DNA of 64,000 nt from Climacium dendroides (GCA_950106755.1 OX467082.1:1116001-1180000), one strand, 5' to 3'. Numbered from the stretch's first letter, positions 13,481-26,400 are shown. Notes: a model not told the origin generated them from the letters alone. Numbers and translations are program-made.

Positions 13481-14698
13481 GATGTTCATATGCTATCTTC
13501 TTTCACAAACAAATTCCCCTGCCCTTCTTCGGCAACCAATCAACATCAGTACAAAAGACCTTATACTATATCAAAGGCCACTCATTGAAATCCTTATAAA
13601 ACTTGAATTTTGTACTTGAAAATGGCCTTGTAGAGAATCATCACTTGTATACAAGTACCTTTCGACAAGCTACTTAAAATCTGAAACCTCCTTGATTAGA
13701 TGAAGAATCACGGATTGCATTTTATTATCTTTGAAGGACTTCATAAACCTTAAAAGTGTGGGGTGGTCATTCGTCTTCAATTTAATGCTTTAACAACCAA
13801 ATAGAGCACCAATGTCCTTGTGAGTGTATTTGACACTGAAGAAATTGATGTATATTTCTCAAAAAATTACTCTATAGACAAGAAGAGAGCAAAATGTAAA
13901 ATCCCACTAGTTCTTGTTGCCAGCATTGTCAAGCTGAAGAGTCAATGTAAGAGGAAGAGGTTGAGTTCCAACTAACTCTTCAGGGGTGACCCAAAGGATT
14001 CTATATAAATCTCTAAATCTCTAAATAAAGCCTTCATCAATTCAAAATGATCACCTTCTATAAACAAATTATGAGATGAATATTTAGGTTGTGACTTCAA
14101 TCTTGCAACAATTCTACAATGACCTCTACAATATGTTTGGAGTTTGTTGAAAAAATGTCCAAGCCATAGTGTACATATTGCACATCTCCATAACCATGAG
14201 TAATGATGGCTGTAATAGCAATGGGCATCTTCATGAAAAAATCATTTTCCTTGCTTTTATTAGAGTAATAGGAGACATTGTCTTCAAGTAATTCATTTAG
14301 TCATGGATTATGGTTAGAAGGGTGATTGAAAGAAACACTTGTACTATTTGTTGCGTTTTTGGTTTTCGAAGGTCCTGTACTTCCAGTACTACAAGTACTG
14401 TGAGTACTACGAAAGGTGCGCAGGATGAATCATGGGCCGTTGATTTGAATTCCGATCTACGGCTGCAAGTACATGTGGCAGCAAACTTTCAAAAGACTGA
14501 CATGGCGGGTGGAGGCTGTCAGATGCCTGTCATAATGCCGCCGTCGTGGACTTTACTCTCGCTTCGCCTGATTGTGGTGCCAGCGTGGAGATCGGTTGAG
14601 TTAGGACTCCACTTCCGCGTGCCGTTGAAGTGAACTCACGGAGCGCTACAAAGGTTGAGTTCTGCCACAACTTAGTCGACGATGGCGTGCGCACTCTC

Positions 14699-14776
14699 TT
14701 GCATCGTCGAACTGAGCTCGCATTTGCGACTACTGCTTTGCATCGTCGAACTGAGCTCCCATTTGCGACTACTGCT
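14699..14776. repeat. 39-bp tandem direct repeat, two copies
   Basis: Two adjacent copies of a 39-bp unit starting ttgcatcgtcg, differing at one position (G versus C in the gagctcg/gagctcc segment). Confidence 0.9.
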
Positions 14777-14880
14777 CTTGCTGTCGGTTTTTGGATTCAA
14801 GACAAATTGACTCGGGTGAATTCGGGCGTCACTGGAGTTGCCAACTTCAGTGAAGTGCGCGCTTTGTAGTGCACAACAAC

Positions 14881-14940
14881 GGCGTGGGTTCGGAAGGCGT
14901 GGGTTCAGAAGGCGTGGGTTCGGAAGGCGTGGATTCAGAA
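14881..14940. repeat. 15-bp minisatellite, four copies
   Basis: Four consecutive 15-bp units of the form ggcgtgggttcggaa with single-base differences. Confidence 0.9.
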
Positions 14941-15232
14941 GAGGTATGCCCTGCCGGCCCCTATCCTCTTCAATTTCGTTTGACATTGGTTTAGAAGCGT
15001 TTTTGTGTGCATAGGCATGACGGATGTACTAGTGCGCCCTTCGTGGTTTGTCACAGGGAAGCCCGAGCGAAGCTCATACTACCGTCTTAGGTTTAGGACT
15101 GAATTCTAGTACGACAGGGCTTGCCTCCTCTCAATAGGATGACGGTGTTCCTTCTTGTTCGCGATTCAATTCACATGCAGTGATGTAGTGTTGTTTTGGT
15201 AATCGCTCTCAGTGAATGGTGGCTTGCGGTAC

Positions 15233-15252
15233 TAGGGTTTAGGGTTTAGGGT
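15233..15252 (+). repeat. Short interstitial plant-telomere-like repeat
   Basis: About two and a half TTTAGGG units in a row. Too short to be a telomere; plausibly a telo-box-like motif or chance patch. Confidence 0.6.
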
Positions 15253-16746
15253 CTGTATGCTAGCTGTGAGTTTCTTCTCGTTGTCCTCAAGTCCTCCACC
15301 CACCGTTTCTAGATGTCTGGAATTTGTTCCTGTGTAGATTTCTTGGAGCAGCACATCGTAAAAGGAGAACGACGACTGCGCATACAACTACTAAATGGGA
15401 TGCGTTGTTCTATAAGAATTCCCTTCTTATCATGGTACTTTATAATGCTTTGTATATTTTCTTATATCATGCTCGTTGTCCTTTTCTTTCTTTTTGGTGA
15501 ATTCCTCATGTTACTGGACTTGTACTACTCCTCTGTTTCTTACACATATGTCACTGGCTTCACCCTGTCTTCAGAATTTGCACAAACAATGTAGACTTTG
15601 GTTTCTAATGTTATGTTCTTGATGTTCATGGCTTGCTTACCTTGCGTAGGACTCTGCAATGGCGAAGATGAAGACTACTCTTGCTGACGACGACGTAATT
15701 GTTACCTATGAGAAGAAAGGCAAGAGAAAAGCTCCGTCGCAAGCACCTGCGCTCAGTCCAGCAAAGGATAAAGCTACTACGGCAAGTGCATCTCCCGATG
15801 GCGCCAGTAAAGTGAAGGGCAAGGGAAAAGCACTCTCTCAAAAGCAGAAGGCCCCATAGGTTTCTTCCGACTACGACTCCGACGACAATGGAGATGAAGA
15901 CTCCGAACAGGAGAGTCCGGACGAAGAGCACCGGAGCCCACGCCCGAAGCGGAAGAAGGTTGCTTCCTCTGCAATGGCTTATGATGAAGTTGAATGCCGG
16001 AGACAGCTCAATATGTTGAGTCAGCCCTCATGGCGTCCTCCCACCGCCATGTCCAAGGACATATTCCACACTTCCTGTAAATTGACAAGGGATGGGCTGA
16101 ACCCTTACAAACTGCGCTTGGAGAAGGACATTCCCAAGAGTGACGTGGAGGATATGTTTAGTGAAGAAAAAGGGCGAAATGGATTCCTCCTTGCGGAGAA
16201 ACTAACGCCAATTCTTTGGACAGAAGTGGAGTCTTTATACTGCCAAATCTACTAGAGGACACAATGCCCTACCTACATCAACAAGGAAATGGCTATGGGC
16301 TGGACTTTGCAGACAAAAGGAAAGAGCATTAATTGGGTAGGCTTCGCAGCTAAAACGAATTTGGGGCAGCGGCAGGCGTATGTTAGACATGTGAAGACTT
16401 GGTTGACACGACTGGCTGAAGTGCAAAATAAGACATTCGAAGAGGTTGCCAAAGCGGAGGTCATCTCCTAATACTTGGATATATGTTGCTGACGAAAAGA
16501 AGCCGCGCATACAATTGTTCCAGTCCTCTAAGGAGAAGACCGCAACTGTGACCACAGCCGAGCAATGCACTCCGGTACTACGTAGCACCTTTCTTACAGA
16601 TGCACATCGGGCGAAAAGGTGCGTTTCCTTAGTCTTCCACGACTGTCCTACAAGTACTCTATGCATGTATTAGGAAGTTTCTATGTGTGGCTCTTTCATT
16701 TCTTCTTCCGTGTCTTGTATAGTGTACTATGTTTGAGTACAGCAAT

Positions 16747-17762
16747 CACTAGAAGAAAAACGTGTCCGTTGCAACCCACTGAGATGCGACTATGTGTCCT
16801 ATACAACTGAGATGCGACTGTAGCCCTCTGTATTTGCACCAAATTTCACGTGTATGTAGTTGTAGTCGCAAAGTAGTCGGAAAATGAAGAATAGAGTTAC
16901 GATATTGTAACAAAAAAACTGACATGAGGTATTCTACATCCAATATTCATCGCAGTTGTCCATGTGGACAGCTATCCGCATAGTAGAGTCCACCGTGGAA
17001 AAATGCAATCACTCTGATTATAGGTTGCAACTAAAAACTAGAAGATTGCAACTTAGAAATGACTCAAATGCAACTAGGAATCAACTATAATACAACTAGA
17101 GCCCGACTACAGTGCAACTAAAAAACGATTCAAATGCAACTAGAGAACAAGTGCAATGCAACTAGAACATGACTGAAAATCGATTCAATTGTCCCATATC
17201 GATTGTCAAGAATACCATCAGCTTGAACATATAAGAATGGTAAGTTATAGCATTCTTGTGTAATGAATTTTGATAGTGAAATTCTAATATTTATATATTT
17301 TGTAGATTTTTACACTTTGTAGATTTCTACAATTTGTAGATTTCTATAATCTACAGCTCTATAAATTATAACCAAGTTGCAAACCAGTTGCACATCAATC
17401 GCAAACTAGTTGCACACCAATTGCAAACTAGTTGTATGTCAATCGCAAACGAGTTGCACTCTAATCGCAAACGAGTTGCACACCAGTTGTATGTCAATCG
17501 CAAACCAGTTGCACATTAGTCGCAAACCAGTTGCACACAAATAAGTGAATTAACTTCCACATCAGCAACCACGTCACAGCAGTTCATCGACGAAGTTCTC
17601 CATTGCCTATCGAATGACAAACAACCTCGCGACTGCAGTGCAACTCATGCGACTTGTCCATTGCGACTACGGACTCCAGAATATCACCAAGTCGCAAACG
17701 TCCGATACGACTACAAACCAGTCGCAAACCGCAGTCGCAAAATCCTGCTTTTTTTTCTAGTA
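16747..17762. mobile_element. Non-autonomous CACTA-type element, 1016 bp, AAT target duplication
   Basis: Left end CACTAGAAGAAAAACGTG; right end, read on the minus strand, TACTAGAAAAAAAAGCAG, so the expected terminal C is T. The direct repeat AAT flanks both ends (16744-16746 and 17763-17765). The interior has no ORF but many copies of short motifs built around AGTTGCA, TCGCAAAC and ATGCGACT, including a run at about 17390-17530. Such subterminal repeats are typical transposase-binding arrays of CACTA elements. The mobilising transposase is not in this window. Confidence 0.8.
17390..17535. repeat. Imperfect array of TCGCAAAC(C/G)AGTTGCA-type units
   Basis: About eight loosely spaced copies alternating CGCAAAC and AGTTGCAC/AGTTGTATG motifs. 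They lie in the right half of the CACTA element and probably serve as transposase-binding subterminal repeats. Confidence 0.7.
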
Positions 17763-20700
17763 AATGCTGTGATTATTGTACATACCTTTCATTTCCAAGT
17801 ACGTTTAGGCTAGCACATGTAGAATCTTTATGCTGCTTTCTGGCACTTGTACCACTGCAACGTTGTCAAAAGTGAGCATTTGTACCTTCATTCAGTACTA
17901 CCAACTATGGCAAAAAAGTTGACGCAAACGTTGTGTAGTCGGCGGACCTCAAGGACTCTATATGCATACGTAGAGTACTACTTACTCATCCACCTTACCC
18001 GGCCAGCTATGCAATCTGCTTAGTGGTTTAGCGTAATACTTGCATGAGGGCTAACACATACTGCCAGCCACGACTCTAACTCTGATAAGTACTCCCACTG
18101 TCAAGAAGTTCTCGATGACGATATTTCACAGTAGGTAGACCACTACCATATACTACTTTGCTGTCGGAAAAACTTAGTGGTACTAGTACTATGCAAGGCA
18201 ATTTCGTTGTCCGCCACCTTCAAAAGTCCATGTAGGTGCTTAGTTCAATGGCTTAGGAACATGACATTGGACTAGTACCAAGACTGAGTACTACTCCCCC
18301 GGCGGCTTCCTCTGGCGTGGGCAATGTACTCCATGCATTCACCTATACTCGTACACTGTACTAGAAGGACTAACAAAACAGTGTCGTAGCCTTCGAAAAT
18401 ACTACTGTACAAGTTCAGTCCCTTCTGTGAGTACTAGGACTTTGCTTTGCATTGTTTTCTCTCTAGTTAGTAGTACGACATAGTCCTCCGCTTCAAGACT
18501 ACAATTACGGTGAGTGACATAGTACTACTAAGTAGTACTACTACGTAATTCTTGGACCTTCTATACTAACATGAACCTCCATTTTTTCAGACTTGTTGTG
18601 GTGCAAAAGTTGGTGAATTCGTTGAATGAATCACTCAATAAGTTCGAGGCCGACGCAGAAGACCTCCGAACAAAGGCCGACCTAGCAGCTGATCAACTTC
18701 GTGCGAGTGTCCTCGGAATTCAGCAAGTGCAGGAGACAATGAAAGAGATAGGAGAAGACAGTGGATTGGCCATTTTCAAGAGGTTATTGGAAGGGCATTC
18801 AAAAAAATACGCGGAGTTGACCGCAGCAAAGGCTAGCTGCAAGACAGCTCTCGACAACGTCATTGGAAAGATTTTGGGTACCCAAACACGGCTGACAACT
18901 ATTGAAGAACATTTGCAGGACTTGACACATGGAGGGGATGGAGTGCTTCTTCACCTACATCCATTGGTGAATACCACAAAGGCTCTACCCGGTGTTGTAA
19001 TGGAAGACATCATGTTACAACAACCGCTTTGTGCCGTATGCCAGGAGCCTTTTCCTCATAGAGATGTCGTGCTTTGCAGTTGCAAGCACACGTATCACCC
19101 ATGGTGTGCAGCACAATGGTTTAAAACATCTTCTATGTGCGCTCACTCTCTTTGCGGAGTCGTGAATCCCAAGTGGCTAAGGAGCTGGGGTTTTCCCGTC
19201 AGCTTCAGCAATACTGAAGTGCGTAGACATGATGTGGAAGGCAACTCCATGAAGAAATTGCTCGCAACTGGAATACGTGGTCAACAAACTGGGGGGCCTT
19301 CAACACTTGGTACGTGACATACGTTTTCTTCTCAGTGGATACTTCAGTAACAACTTCTAGTGCTTCAGGGTTTACTGTAGGCCACGACGATGTTCCTCAC
19401 TTCAAGGCCTTGGACTCAAAATTCAGTACTTAGATAGTGAAAGACGTACCTAATCTGAAGTTCTTGACATTACTGCTTCTCCAAATTGTAATTCATGCAT
19501 GTTGTGATCACAAACATAATATGTTGCTCTTTGTAAAGGAATGCCGAGGCAACGTCTTGTCTATCAGTTTTAGTATTCTTTGTCATGAAGACGTTCTAGT
19601 TTCAGGAATACACTGAGAACAAGTATTGCGGTGTCAATGGGCAGGACTATGATCCCTTGCAGTTGGTGCACCCAGCATGTCAACCTCAGATAGCACATTC
19701 TCTAAAATCGTCTTGAAGAAAACGAACTATGTTGGCCATGCAATGGCAAAAGAGTAGGAGGATACATTGCCTGGCACTCCGACTGCAGTTATTCGTGAAG
19801 GCGGCGGTAGTTCCAATCCTTTTGATTCCAAGGGCTCCGCCGTCGAAGCTAACATGAAGGTCGCCTACACAGACACTCCGCAATCTGTGCCACCACTGCC
19901 TGAATCAGCGACCAAAAAAGTGGATGTCGACTCAACTGACAAGAAGAGAGGAGCACAACCACATCCTCGAAGCACCAAAGAACTCGTTTTGGAAAAGAAA
20001 GGGACACCACCTGCCCCTCTTGCAAATAATGCATCCGTTATGAAGAAGAAAGTCACACTTCTGGAACCTCACACCAATGAGGTAGACGTTGTAGACGACT
20101 TCCTACAAAACTACAAGAAGACCACAACACCACTTTCAAACTTTGACAAGCAGCTCAGGAAGTTTGATGCGAAAGGAGAGGACTTTGATGACATCCTTCC
20201 GCAAACGAGCCCAAGTTCTGCTACGTGCTCTGTATCAGACAAGCCGCTAGAGGTACGTCATTGTGCTGGAATCAACAGACTTCGTATTTGCTTTATTCCT
20301 TCGTACGCTGCATTACTATGTCTCCATTTTTCTGTTCAAGTGCTTCCAAGTGTGAGATTTCAAATGTTCTTTGATGCCGTAAATGCTCGACATTGTTGCA
20401 GACCGAGCGTGTAGAGTCTCAACCGACTGCTACAATTGAGGATCCTTGGGATATCACAATTCTAGATGCATCAGAGTCGAAGGAGAATTCCAACGGGAAG
20501 GAAGTCCCTGTTGCGCTTGTACGTAGCAACGCAAGGGTGCTCAGAGAAGAAGAGATTGAGCTAGCAGACTCCGCAGCCAGCCCAGTGAAACGTGGGACAA
20601 GACGACCCGCGTATAGTGTGTAACAGTACCCAGTGTCCGTTGTAGTGGAAGTGTTCCTCTTTCTAGTAATACAATATGTCCTTGTTCGTCTTACAAGTAC

Positions 20701-20948
20701 TATTTGTGATTCCGCTTAGTATATAGCGTACGCATGAATAGTACTTTAGTCCTCAACAGTACTCGACGATGATGTTGGCAGTTCTAATCTTTATACGCTT
20801 CAGTCCTCCACAGTACGCGACGATGATGACATTAGTCCTAATCTTTGTACGCTTCACGAATGAAAAATAAAGTCCACGTAAGGATGCACGACGGTCTCTT
20901 ACTTCATATGTAACTAATGAATGCATATTGTTCTTCAATGTTTTGTAT

Positions 20949-22927
20949 GATTGTATCAGGTAGAGGAGGCAGGTCTGCGTCAGCGAAGATACGGAATCCT
21001 CCGGAACCTAGCAGAAGACAGTTACGTTCGAAGATGCCTGCGTCATCAAGAAGTCCTCCATCGGCAAGTGCTGCTGGAGCGTGTAGTCCGGATGAGGTGG
21101 GTAACTAGTGAACTTACAGCGCATGCATCTCCAACTGAGGTCGTACCACATGGAGAAGATGTGGAGGGGGAAACCCTTCCGCACTTCTGACAAATCTACT
21201 TCTACAGAAGTGCTCCTTTTGGAGATAGGACTGACCTGTGCTGCCTGTAGTAAATGCCCGCACGGGCCTAATGCCAGCAATATAGGGGCTGAGCATGAAT
21301 GTTGAAGAGGGGTGTTGCAATGCCCTGTGCTATGAAGTTCTAAAATTTTCTGTATTTCAGCTCATCACAGTATGCAATATACTATTTATTGGGCCTACAT
21401 ATCTCTTGTATAATATGTTGCTATCCACAAGGTGCACGTCAGGAGGATTAGAAGCACCTCCTATTCTATTTCACGATGCTGATGCACACAGTTGCAAGTT
21501 ACCCATTCATAGTGGCTACATTTACACACACAAACCTGTTTTGCATGAGTCAGTGAATGTGGGTGCTCTAGCATCAACATGCTCTGCTCACATTTGTCCT
21601 TTTGTAGCTTCTGAGAGAAAATGCAGTGACATTGAAGGCGCTGTCTACTCCGAAGCCATTCTAGGGTCAGCTTATATTGGAAACGATACTTTGAGCGACC
21701 GATTTCTGGCAGAGGTAAGTAGAGTATCACACTATGTACTCTTAGTGTACTTACACATTTGTCTTATCCACAGTACTAACGTTTGGTGACCAAGGAAGTG
21801 CATGTTTGTTTGCAAAACGACATTTGGTTTAGGGCGTGGCCAAATGACTTGCATGGAGTGCATTTGCCACGGCAGTTCAGACGGTCGAGATCACTACGGA
21901 ACAGAGGCCTCGTCCGTTGTGCAGAGCTTCCCTCTTGTCCGGAAAGTGAGGACGGAAAATGTGGCGGCCATGTTCAAAGACTGTACATTTGGGAGTACTA
22001 CGGTGTATGTGGTTGTAAGCCTCCTTGTCGTAATTGAGTTGTGTAAGGAGGCGTGCAGAAACAACTAGAGGTCGGTGGTGTTCCGGCAACTGCGACGTTT
22101 CCTCATGTTCTAGCTTTGGGTTCATTGCATGAAGTGATTTGTCTCCTACCGTATTCTTCTCTGAATCAGTTGACGTGGATGTTGCAGTTTCCAGGTATTG
22201 ACAGCTTGGTAAACATTGCAAGTATTCCATGCAAGCAATACGAAAGGTTGGGGCATTCGGACGTTGGAGAGACTTCACCGGGGATGCTTCGTATTTGAAT
22301 ACGGTGGGGAAATTGTAACCAATGCTGAGTTGTTGAGGCGAGGAACAGGGCAGCATTTTGCTCTAGCTTTGCATGCACAGTGGCAGTCAGAGGTCTTTGA
22401 AGGAGATCACTCACTACTTTCCATTGACACATCCAAATATATGAATGTCTCGCACTGATTGAACCACAGGTGATGTCCTCACTCTCTTCACAGTTTTGTA
22501 AAAGCTAGCTTTCCATGCTTTGAAAATGCCGAGTACATGCCCTGACGCGACGGTTGTAGAATTGATGTCTACACGAGGGCAGATGCGGGGATGCAAATCT
22601 GGTAGACATTCCAGTTTTGATTGAACACGATGTTCCGACTTTATACCATGTAAATAAGCCAAAAGCATCCTTGGGAGGAAGAAGTAGACATGGGGAGTGA
22701 ATGACGGCCTGCACTGTATATTGCATGAAGAAGAAGTGTTTCTCATTACTACTGAGGTCTCGCAGGTGGCTTTCTTTACAAATCAGGAAGTACGGGCGGG
22801 AGAGGAACTCACATGGGATTATGGGTGCACGTTTTATACTGAAAACGGTTTGAGGATGCCATTTCCATGCTCCTGTGGCAGCAAGCACTGTAGAGGGAAA
22901 AGTGAACAACTTCGATTGCACACATAG
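20949..22927 (+). pseudogene. SUVR/SUV39-like SET-domain histone methyltransferase, decayed copy with introns
   Basis: A basic, Ser/Pro-rich exon starts near 20949 (GRGGRSASAKIRN). Near 21965-22035 is a pre-SET-like block ending CGCKPPCRN, then TGA (22035) where the family has Arg of CRNRVVQ. The SET domain follows: LQVF and KGWGIRTLERL (about 22215-22270), FVFEYGGEIVTN, then TGA at 22456 inside the usual N-V-x-x-F-x-N-H-x-C motif, a clean intron, CGDANLVDIPV (22582-22620), donor after LYH, and VAFFTNQEVRAGEELTWDYG plus a post-SET CSCGSKHCRG ending at a normal stop, 22927. A frameshift lies just before LQVF. The order and splice sites match SUVR-type H3K9 methyltransferases, which methylate histone H3 in silenced chromatin. 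Intron retention argues against a retrocopy. Two TGAs and a frameshift make function unlikely. Confidence 0.7.
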
Positions 22928-23493
22928 AGACCAACTGTACATAGCATTCCAGTACATTGTGAAGTGTCAGACATGTACTATAGGTAGCTAATTTAGTTAT
23001 AGTACTCAGTAGATGTACTATCCATAGTACTTTTAGAATTCTTGTGTAGTGCACACTATACTATGACAGTACACATTAGTACTACGTTAGTACCAATTTA
23101 TTGCTTATGTATTAAATGTAGTACATCTAGGACATTACCACACTGCACATTGCTATACTTTACTTTTAATATTTCCTTACAAATACAAGTCAGTACTTTA
23201 GAATACGCCAATGTTAGTCTCCGTGAGAGGAACATAGGTTTACTTCCTGTAAATATGTAGAGGTTATCAGAGAAGAAGGGCTACAAGTAGGTAGTCTACC
23301 TGTGAGTGTGCCAGATATTTCTGTGAACCTACCGCTAAGATTTGAGGAAGACATTGCGTTCCCTATGTAGAGATGACAGTACTTGAAGGAGATAGTGTGT
23401 TTGCCAACGCAGTTGGCAAGGAAGAAGACAAGAGAAAGAGAACATTGCTCTCATGTAAGGTACTGTGTTGTACATCATGCCATTTTTTGTAAC

Positions 23494-26400
23494 TCAGAGA
23501 TTCATCTTTTCCAATGCAGTGTTGATAACGTCTACTGTTTCCTCTGCCATACTATATACAACTTCTCCACCTTTCACTCTGTATTGTCTAGGGATCATTT
23601 GAAACTTGCAAGCAAGTACAAAATTAGCATCAAAGAAAGCCTCCCTTGAATTATGGAGGAATACATAGTTGTTGCTATCTTGGCGTCCCCATTTTTTATA
23701 GTACTTTCCAGAAATGATAGAGTTCCCTCCTTCAAATTGCCCTCCCCAGACGCATTGAAAGTCCCCTTCGACAATGTGCTTTGGCTGCTGACATTATAAA
23801 ACGTAGAAGAAGACACCTTCGTCATTGTCCTCCTCGGCTGGCACAGCAAAATTATCTCCAGGTTGCACTAGGTCCCCATGCATTCACCATCTAGCTCGTA
23901 ATCCCAGGTGTCCTCTTCATCCTCCTCAGCAAGCTGGACAGCAGCGAAGGAGACATTTCGTGGCTGAATCTTCGTGACAGTCCACGAATCAACATATTTT
24001 TTTTTCTCACAGTGAACGAAGTTTCCCTCCACGTACGGGCTACAGAAGCACGAGAGATGTCTAAGGAACAATTTGGTTGGGTCATGCTTATCGAGGGCAT
24101 AAATGGAGTGTAGTTTTGAAGAACCTAGAATACGATCACAACTTTGAGTGTTTACGCGGTCAACATCTTACGTTCTAATGTGATGGAAATACATGTATGA
24201 CCTGCATCTACTTCCTTAGATGTTGTTAGCGCGTACACCAGCGGTATATACAACGAATTCTATCCCTTTGTGGTTTCTGCAAATGAGAGAGGATGTAGTA
24301 CTATGAGTACTATGACAGACATGGGACACTATATAGTACCTCAAGAGTGATGTAATACCAAGAAAAGGTACTAATTGCTACTTTGATGAACCCGAGCATT
24401 GTCCCTGGTACTCATTTCATTACAATACCCAAGTATAGTGGTACATTCAAGAGAACCATACGTGGAATTTGGCAAGACGACAAATGACGCATACAGTGTG
24501 GAAGGAACCTTGTGTCACCACGTTGATTAGAAACCTGTCCGGCCATAGTAGCATCTAAGAAGAGAACATAGTCTGCTACATTCTGGAATCGTCGGTGAGG
24601 ATTCAGGAGCTGCTCATTCCGAAGAGCCCTTTTCACAACTGCTCCGGCCCCATCCCATTCACCCTTTCCATGGCCTGTGCCATAGTAGTTCCAATGCATT
24701 GCGCATCCGCTAGTGAAGGCCGGGTATCTGTGGCATTCTGTGACGACTCCGTCATGTTCATGAAAAAGTCGTCCACTTAAACAGAAAGCCATGCATTTCA
24801 AATGAGTGGCCATTGCCATACCTAACGACCGTCTACAGTGAAGCAGTCAAAGCACAGTACTATTTAGTACAATGTGTAATACAACAGGGTACACAGTAGT
24901 ACAGCTGCAAGTATAATGGATGACTTCGACCAAAGTATAGAAGACAGTGACCTGGCAACGAAGTACATGGCCTTTTCACTTTTGAATTGCGCAGCACAAC
25001 CGTTATTGAATACATAATGAGTGTCTGGAGAAGATCCCTTTGACTGCATCCACCTCCAGTACAGGAGTAGGCAATGTTGGGTGAAAGCACTGTCATGCAT
25101 CTTATCATCGGAGATGTAGTAGTGCGTCTCCTTGATCAACTGCATTTCCTCCTCCAAAGCACCCTCCGAAACTAGAACGGAGTACGTCACCTAAACCAAG
25201 ATTGACACTTGGTCGGAATGGTAATACAGACTGGATCTCATTTTGGATTTCGAATGTGTAATTCTCCGCAAAATCAATGTGCGTCAGAATTGCCCCGGTT
25301 TGCAAGGAAGCCTTCAGTATTTTTGCCTTGGCAATTTGCCACTTTGCAATGAAATTGTGCCGTATAAAGTGTTGTATAGTCGGCACAAAGAATTCAAGGA
25401 ACTCACGGAATGAAGATGACATGTGAACCTCCTTAATGCGGTTCTTTGGTTGTCCATCCGTAGTTTGGCCAACCACTTTGTACTGGAATTGCTTCCAGTG
25501 AATTGTCCGTGTAGCATCTACGACCCTTTCTCGAGGACAGATGTTGAAGAATTTAGCGCCACAACAACTACAACATCCAAGCAAGCACTTCTTGTTATGG
25601 AATTCCTCATCCTCTGGCTTCGGACATAGTAGACTTTCCCAAAGGACCATCACACCAGTATATCGACTTCTACCAACACTGCAGAGGCCTTCATCATCTC
25701 TGTCACACACAATGCAAGTGCAATTGCAAAGGAAAATTACATGTGCCCCTTTCCGGGGGTCTCGGAAGGCATTCAGAGCCTCCAACAAGTACAACACTTG
25801 GATGTGGTACCGGCAACAACAGACATTCCGGTCCTTGCACTTGATAACAAAGAAAGGGCGCAAGTAGATGAAGGAGCGCTGCTGGATGGAGCACTGTGGA
25901 TGTGCTTCTATAAAGTGTGTGTACAACTCCATCTGCAAGTACTCCAACACAGTAGTCAGGAAAAGTTTAGAGAACATGCATATATATCAGAAGGAAAGCA
26001 CACAGCAATGCACGTCTAATGTATGCTGACGTACTGCAGAAAATGAGGTGCATGTGAAAAGGTACTTGAAGTACAAGTATGTACAAGAATAAGTACAAAT
26101 TAGTACTATACAATATTAGAGGTCAGGGTGCTGTGAAGTGTGTGTGTCAGTAAATTCTTGAAGTACTCCTAAGTACTACAAAGAACACCCTGTAGTACTA
26201 AAAGGACTGACCTCAGTACTAGGACTTTCTTTGACTGTGACCATAGCATGCCAAAGACTTCTTCAGAGAGTCGTCGAATATGGGCTTAGTACTGTATTAG
26301 AGGTCGCACTGGTACCATGCGGATTGCAAGGGTGAAACTGACGACAAAGGAGAACTACAACGCGGTATGCTAGTATAGACTCAGTGCTACAAACAATGTA

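Larger units (their letters stand above)
12780..14300 (-). pseudogene. Decayed transposase-like gene (DN..NKN / THxDI.ALFG family)
   Basis: Minus-strand translation in several frames gives ordered blocks: LPLTLTLQLDNAGNKN and FCSLLVYRVIF (about 13950-13850), YTHKDIGALFG (about 13820-13785), KLKTNDHPTLLRFMKSF (about 13770-13720), then KNELVKLYWQCVRNTLNAS (about 13290-13230), and finally PFWLAWALTNLNPNSRHVN (about 12860-12800). The first blocks resemble a widespread, poorly characterised transposase-like family with motifs such as LDN..DNKN and VGHTHEDIDA.FG, common in plant and animal repeats. Several in-frame stops and frame changes make it a pseudogene. It is interrupted by a CACTA-type MITE at 13005-13137 and a 46-bp tandem duplication at 13389-13480. 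The family call is from memory; the coding character of the blocks is visible. Confidence 0.6.
14301..15658. other. Left flank of the decayed element island, with minisatellites
   Basis: Composition shifts from AT-rich to mixed near 14370, where AGTACT-type palindromes begin. Contains a 39-bp direct repeat in two copies (14699-14737, 14738-14776), a 15-bp repeat in four copies (14881-14940) and a short TTTAGGG-like stretch (15233-15252). I see no convincing exon. Confidence 0.55.
15659..20623 (+). pseudogene. Broken multi-exon gene: basic N-terminus, coiled coil, RING-like finger
   Basis: First exon from ATG 15659 stays in one frame to about 16471 but is broken by TAG at 15857, TAG at 16253 and TAA at 16469. 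It encodes a Lys/Ser-rich start, an acidic patch, PKRKK and a block containing AMSKDIF and NGFLLAEKLTPILWTEVESL. A later exon (about 18591-19309) has a coiled-coil-like segment and a zinc-binding cluster (CAVCQEPF, CSCKHTYHPWCAAQWF, then NPKWLRSWGF), RING-like with a terminal His-Pro-Trp-Cys. Further exons appear at about 19606-19694, 19755-20253 (donor gtacgt) and 20402-20623, ending in a stop after RRPAYSV. A 1016-bp CACTA element sits between the first two blocks. RING-plus-coiled-coil proteins of this type are, as far as I recall, transposon-borne; function unknown. It may instead be a decayed host gene. Confidence 0.55.

Noticed and set aside
17390..17535. Spaced repeats resembling a CRISPR array
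   Set aside because: Units and spacers are irregular, the DNA is plant nuclear, and the array lies inside a CACTA element with clear ends.
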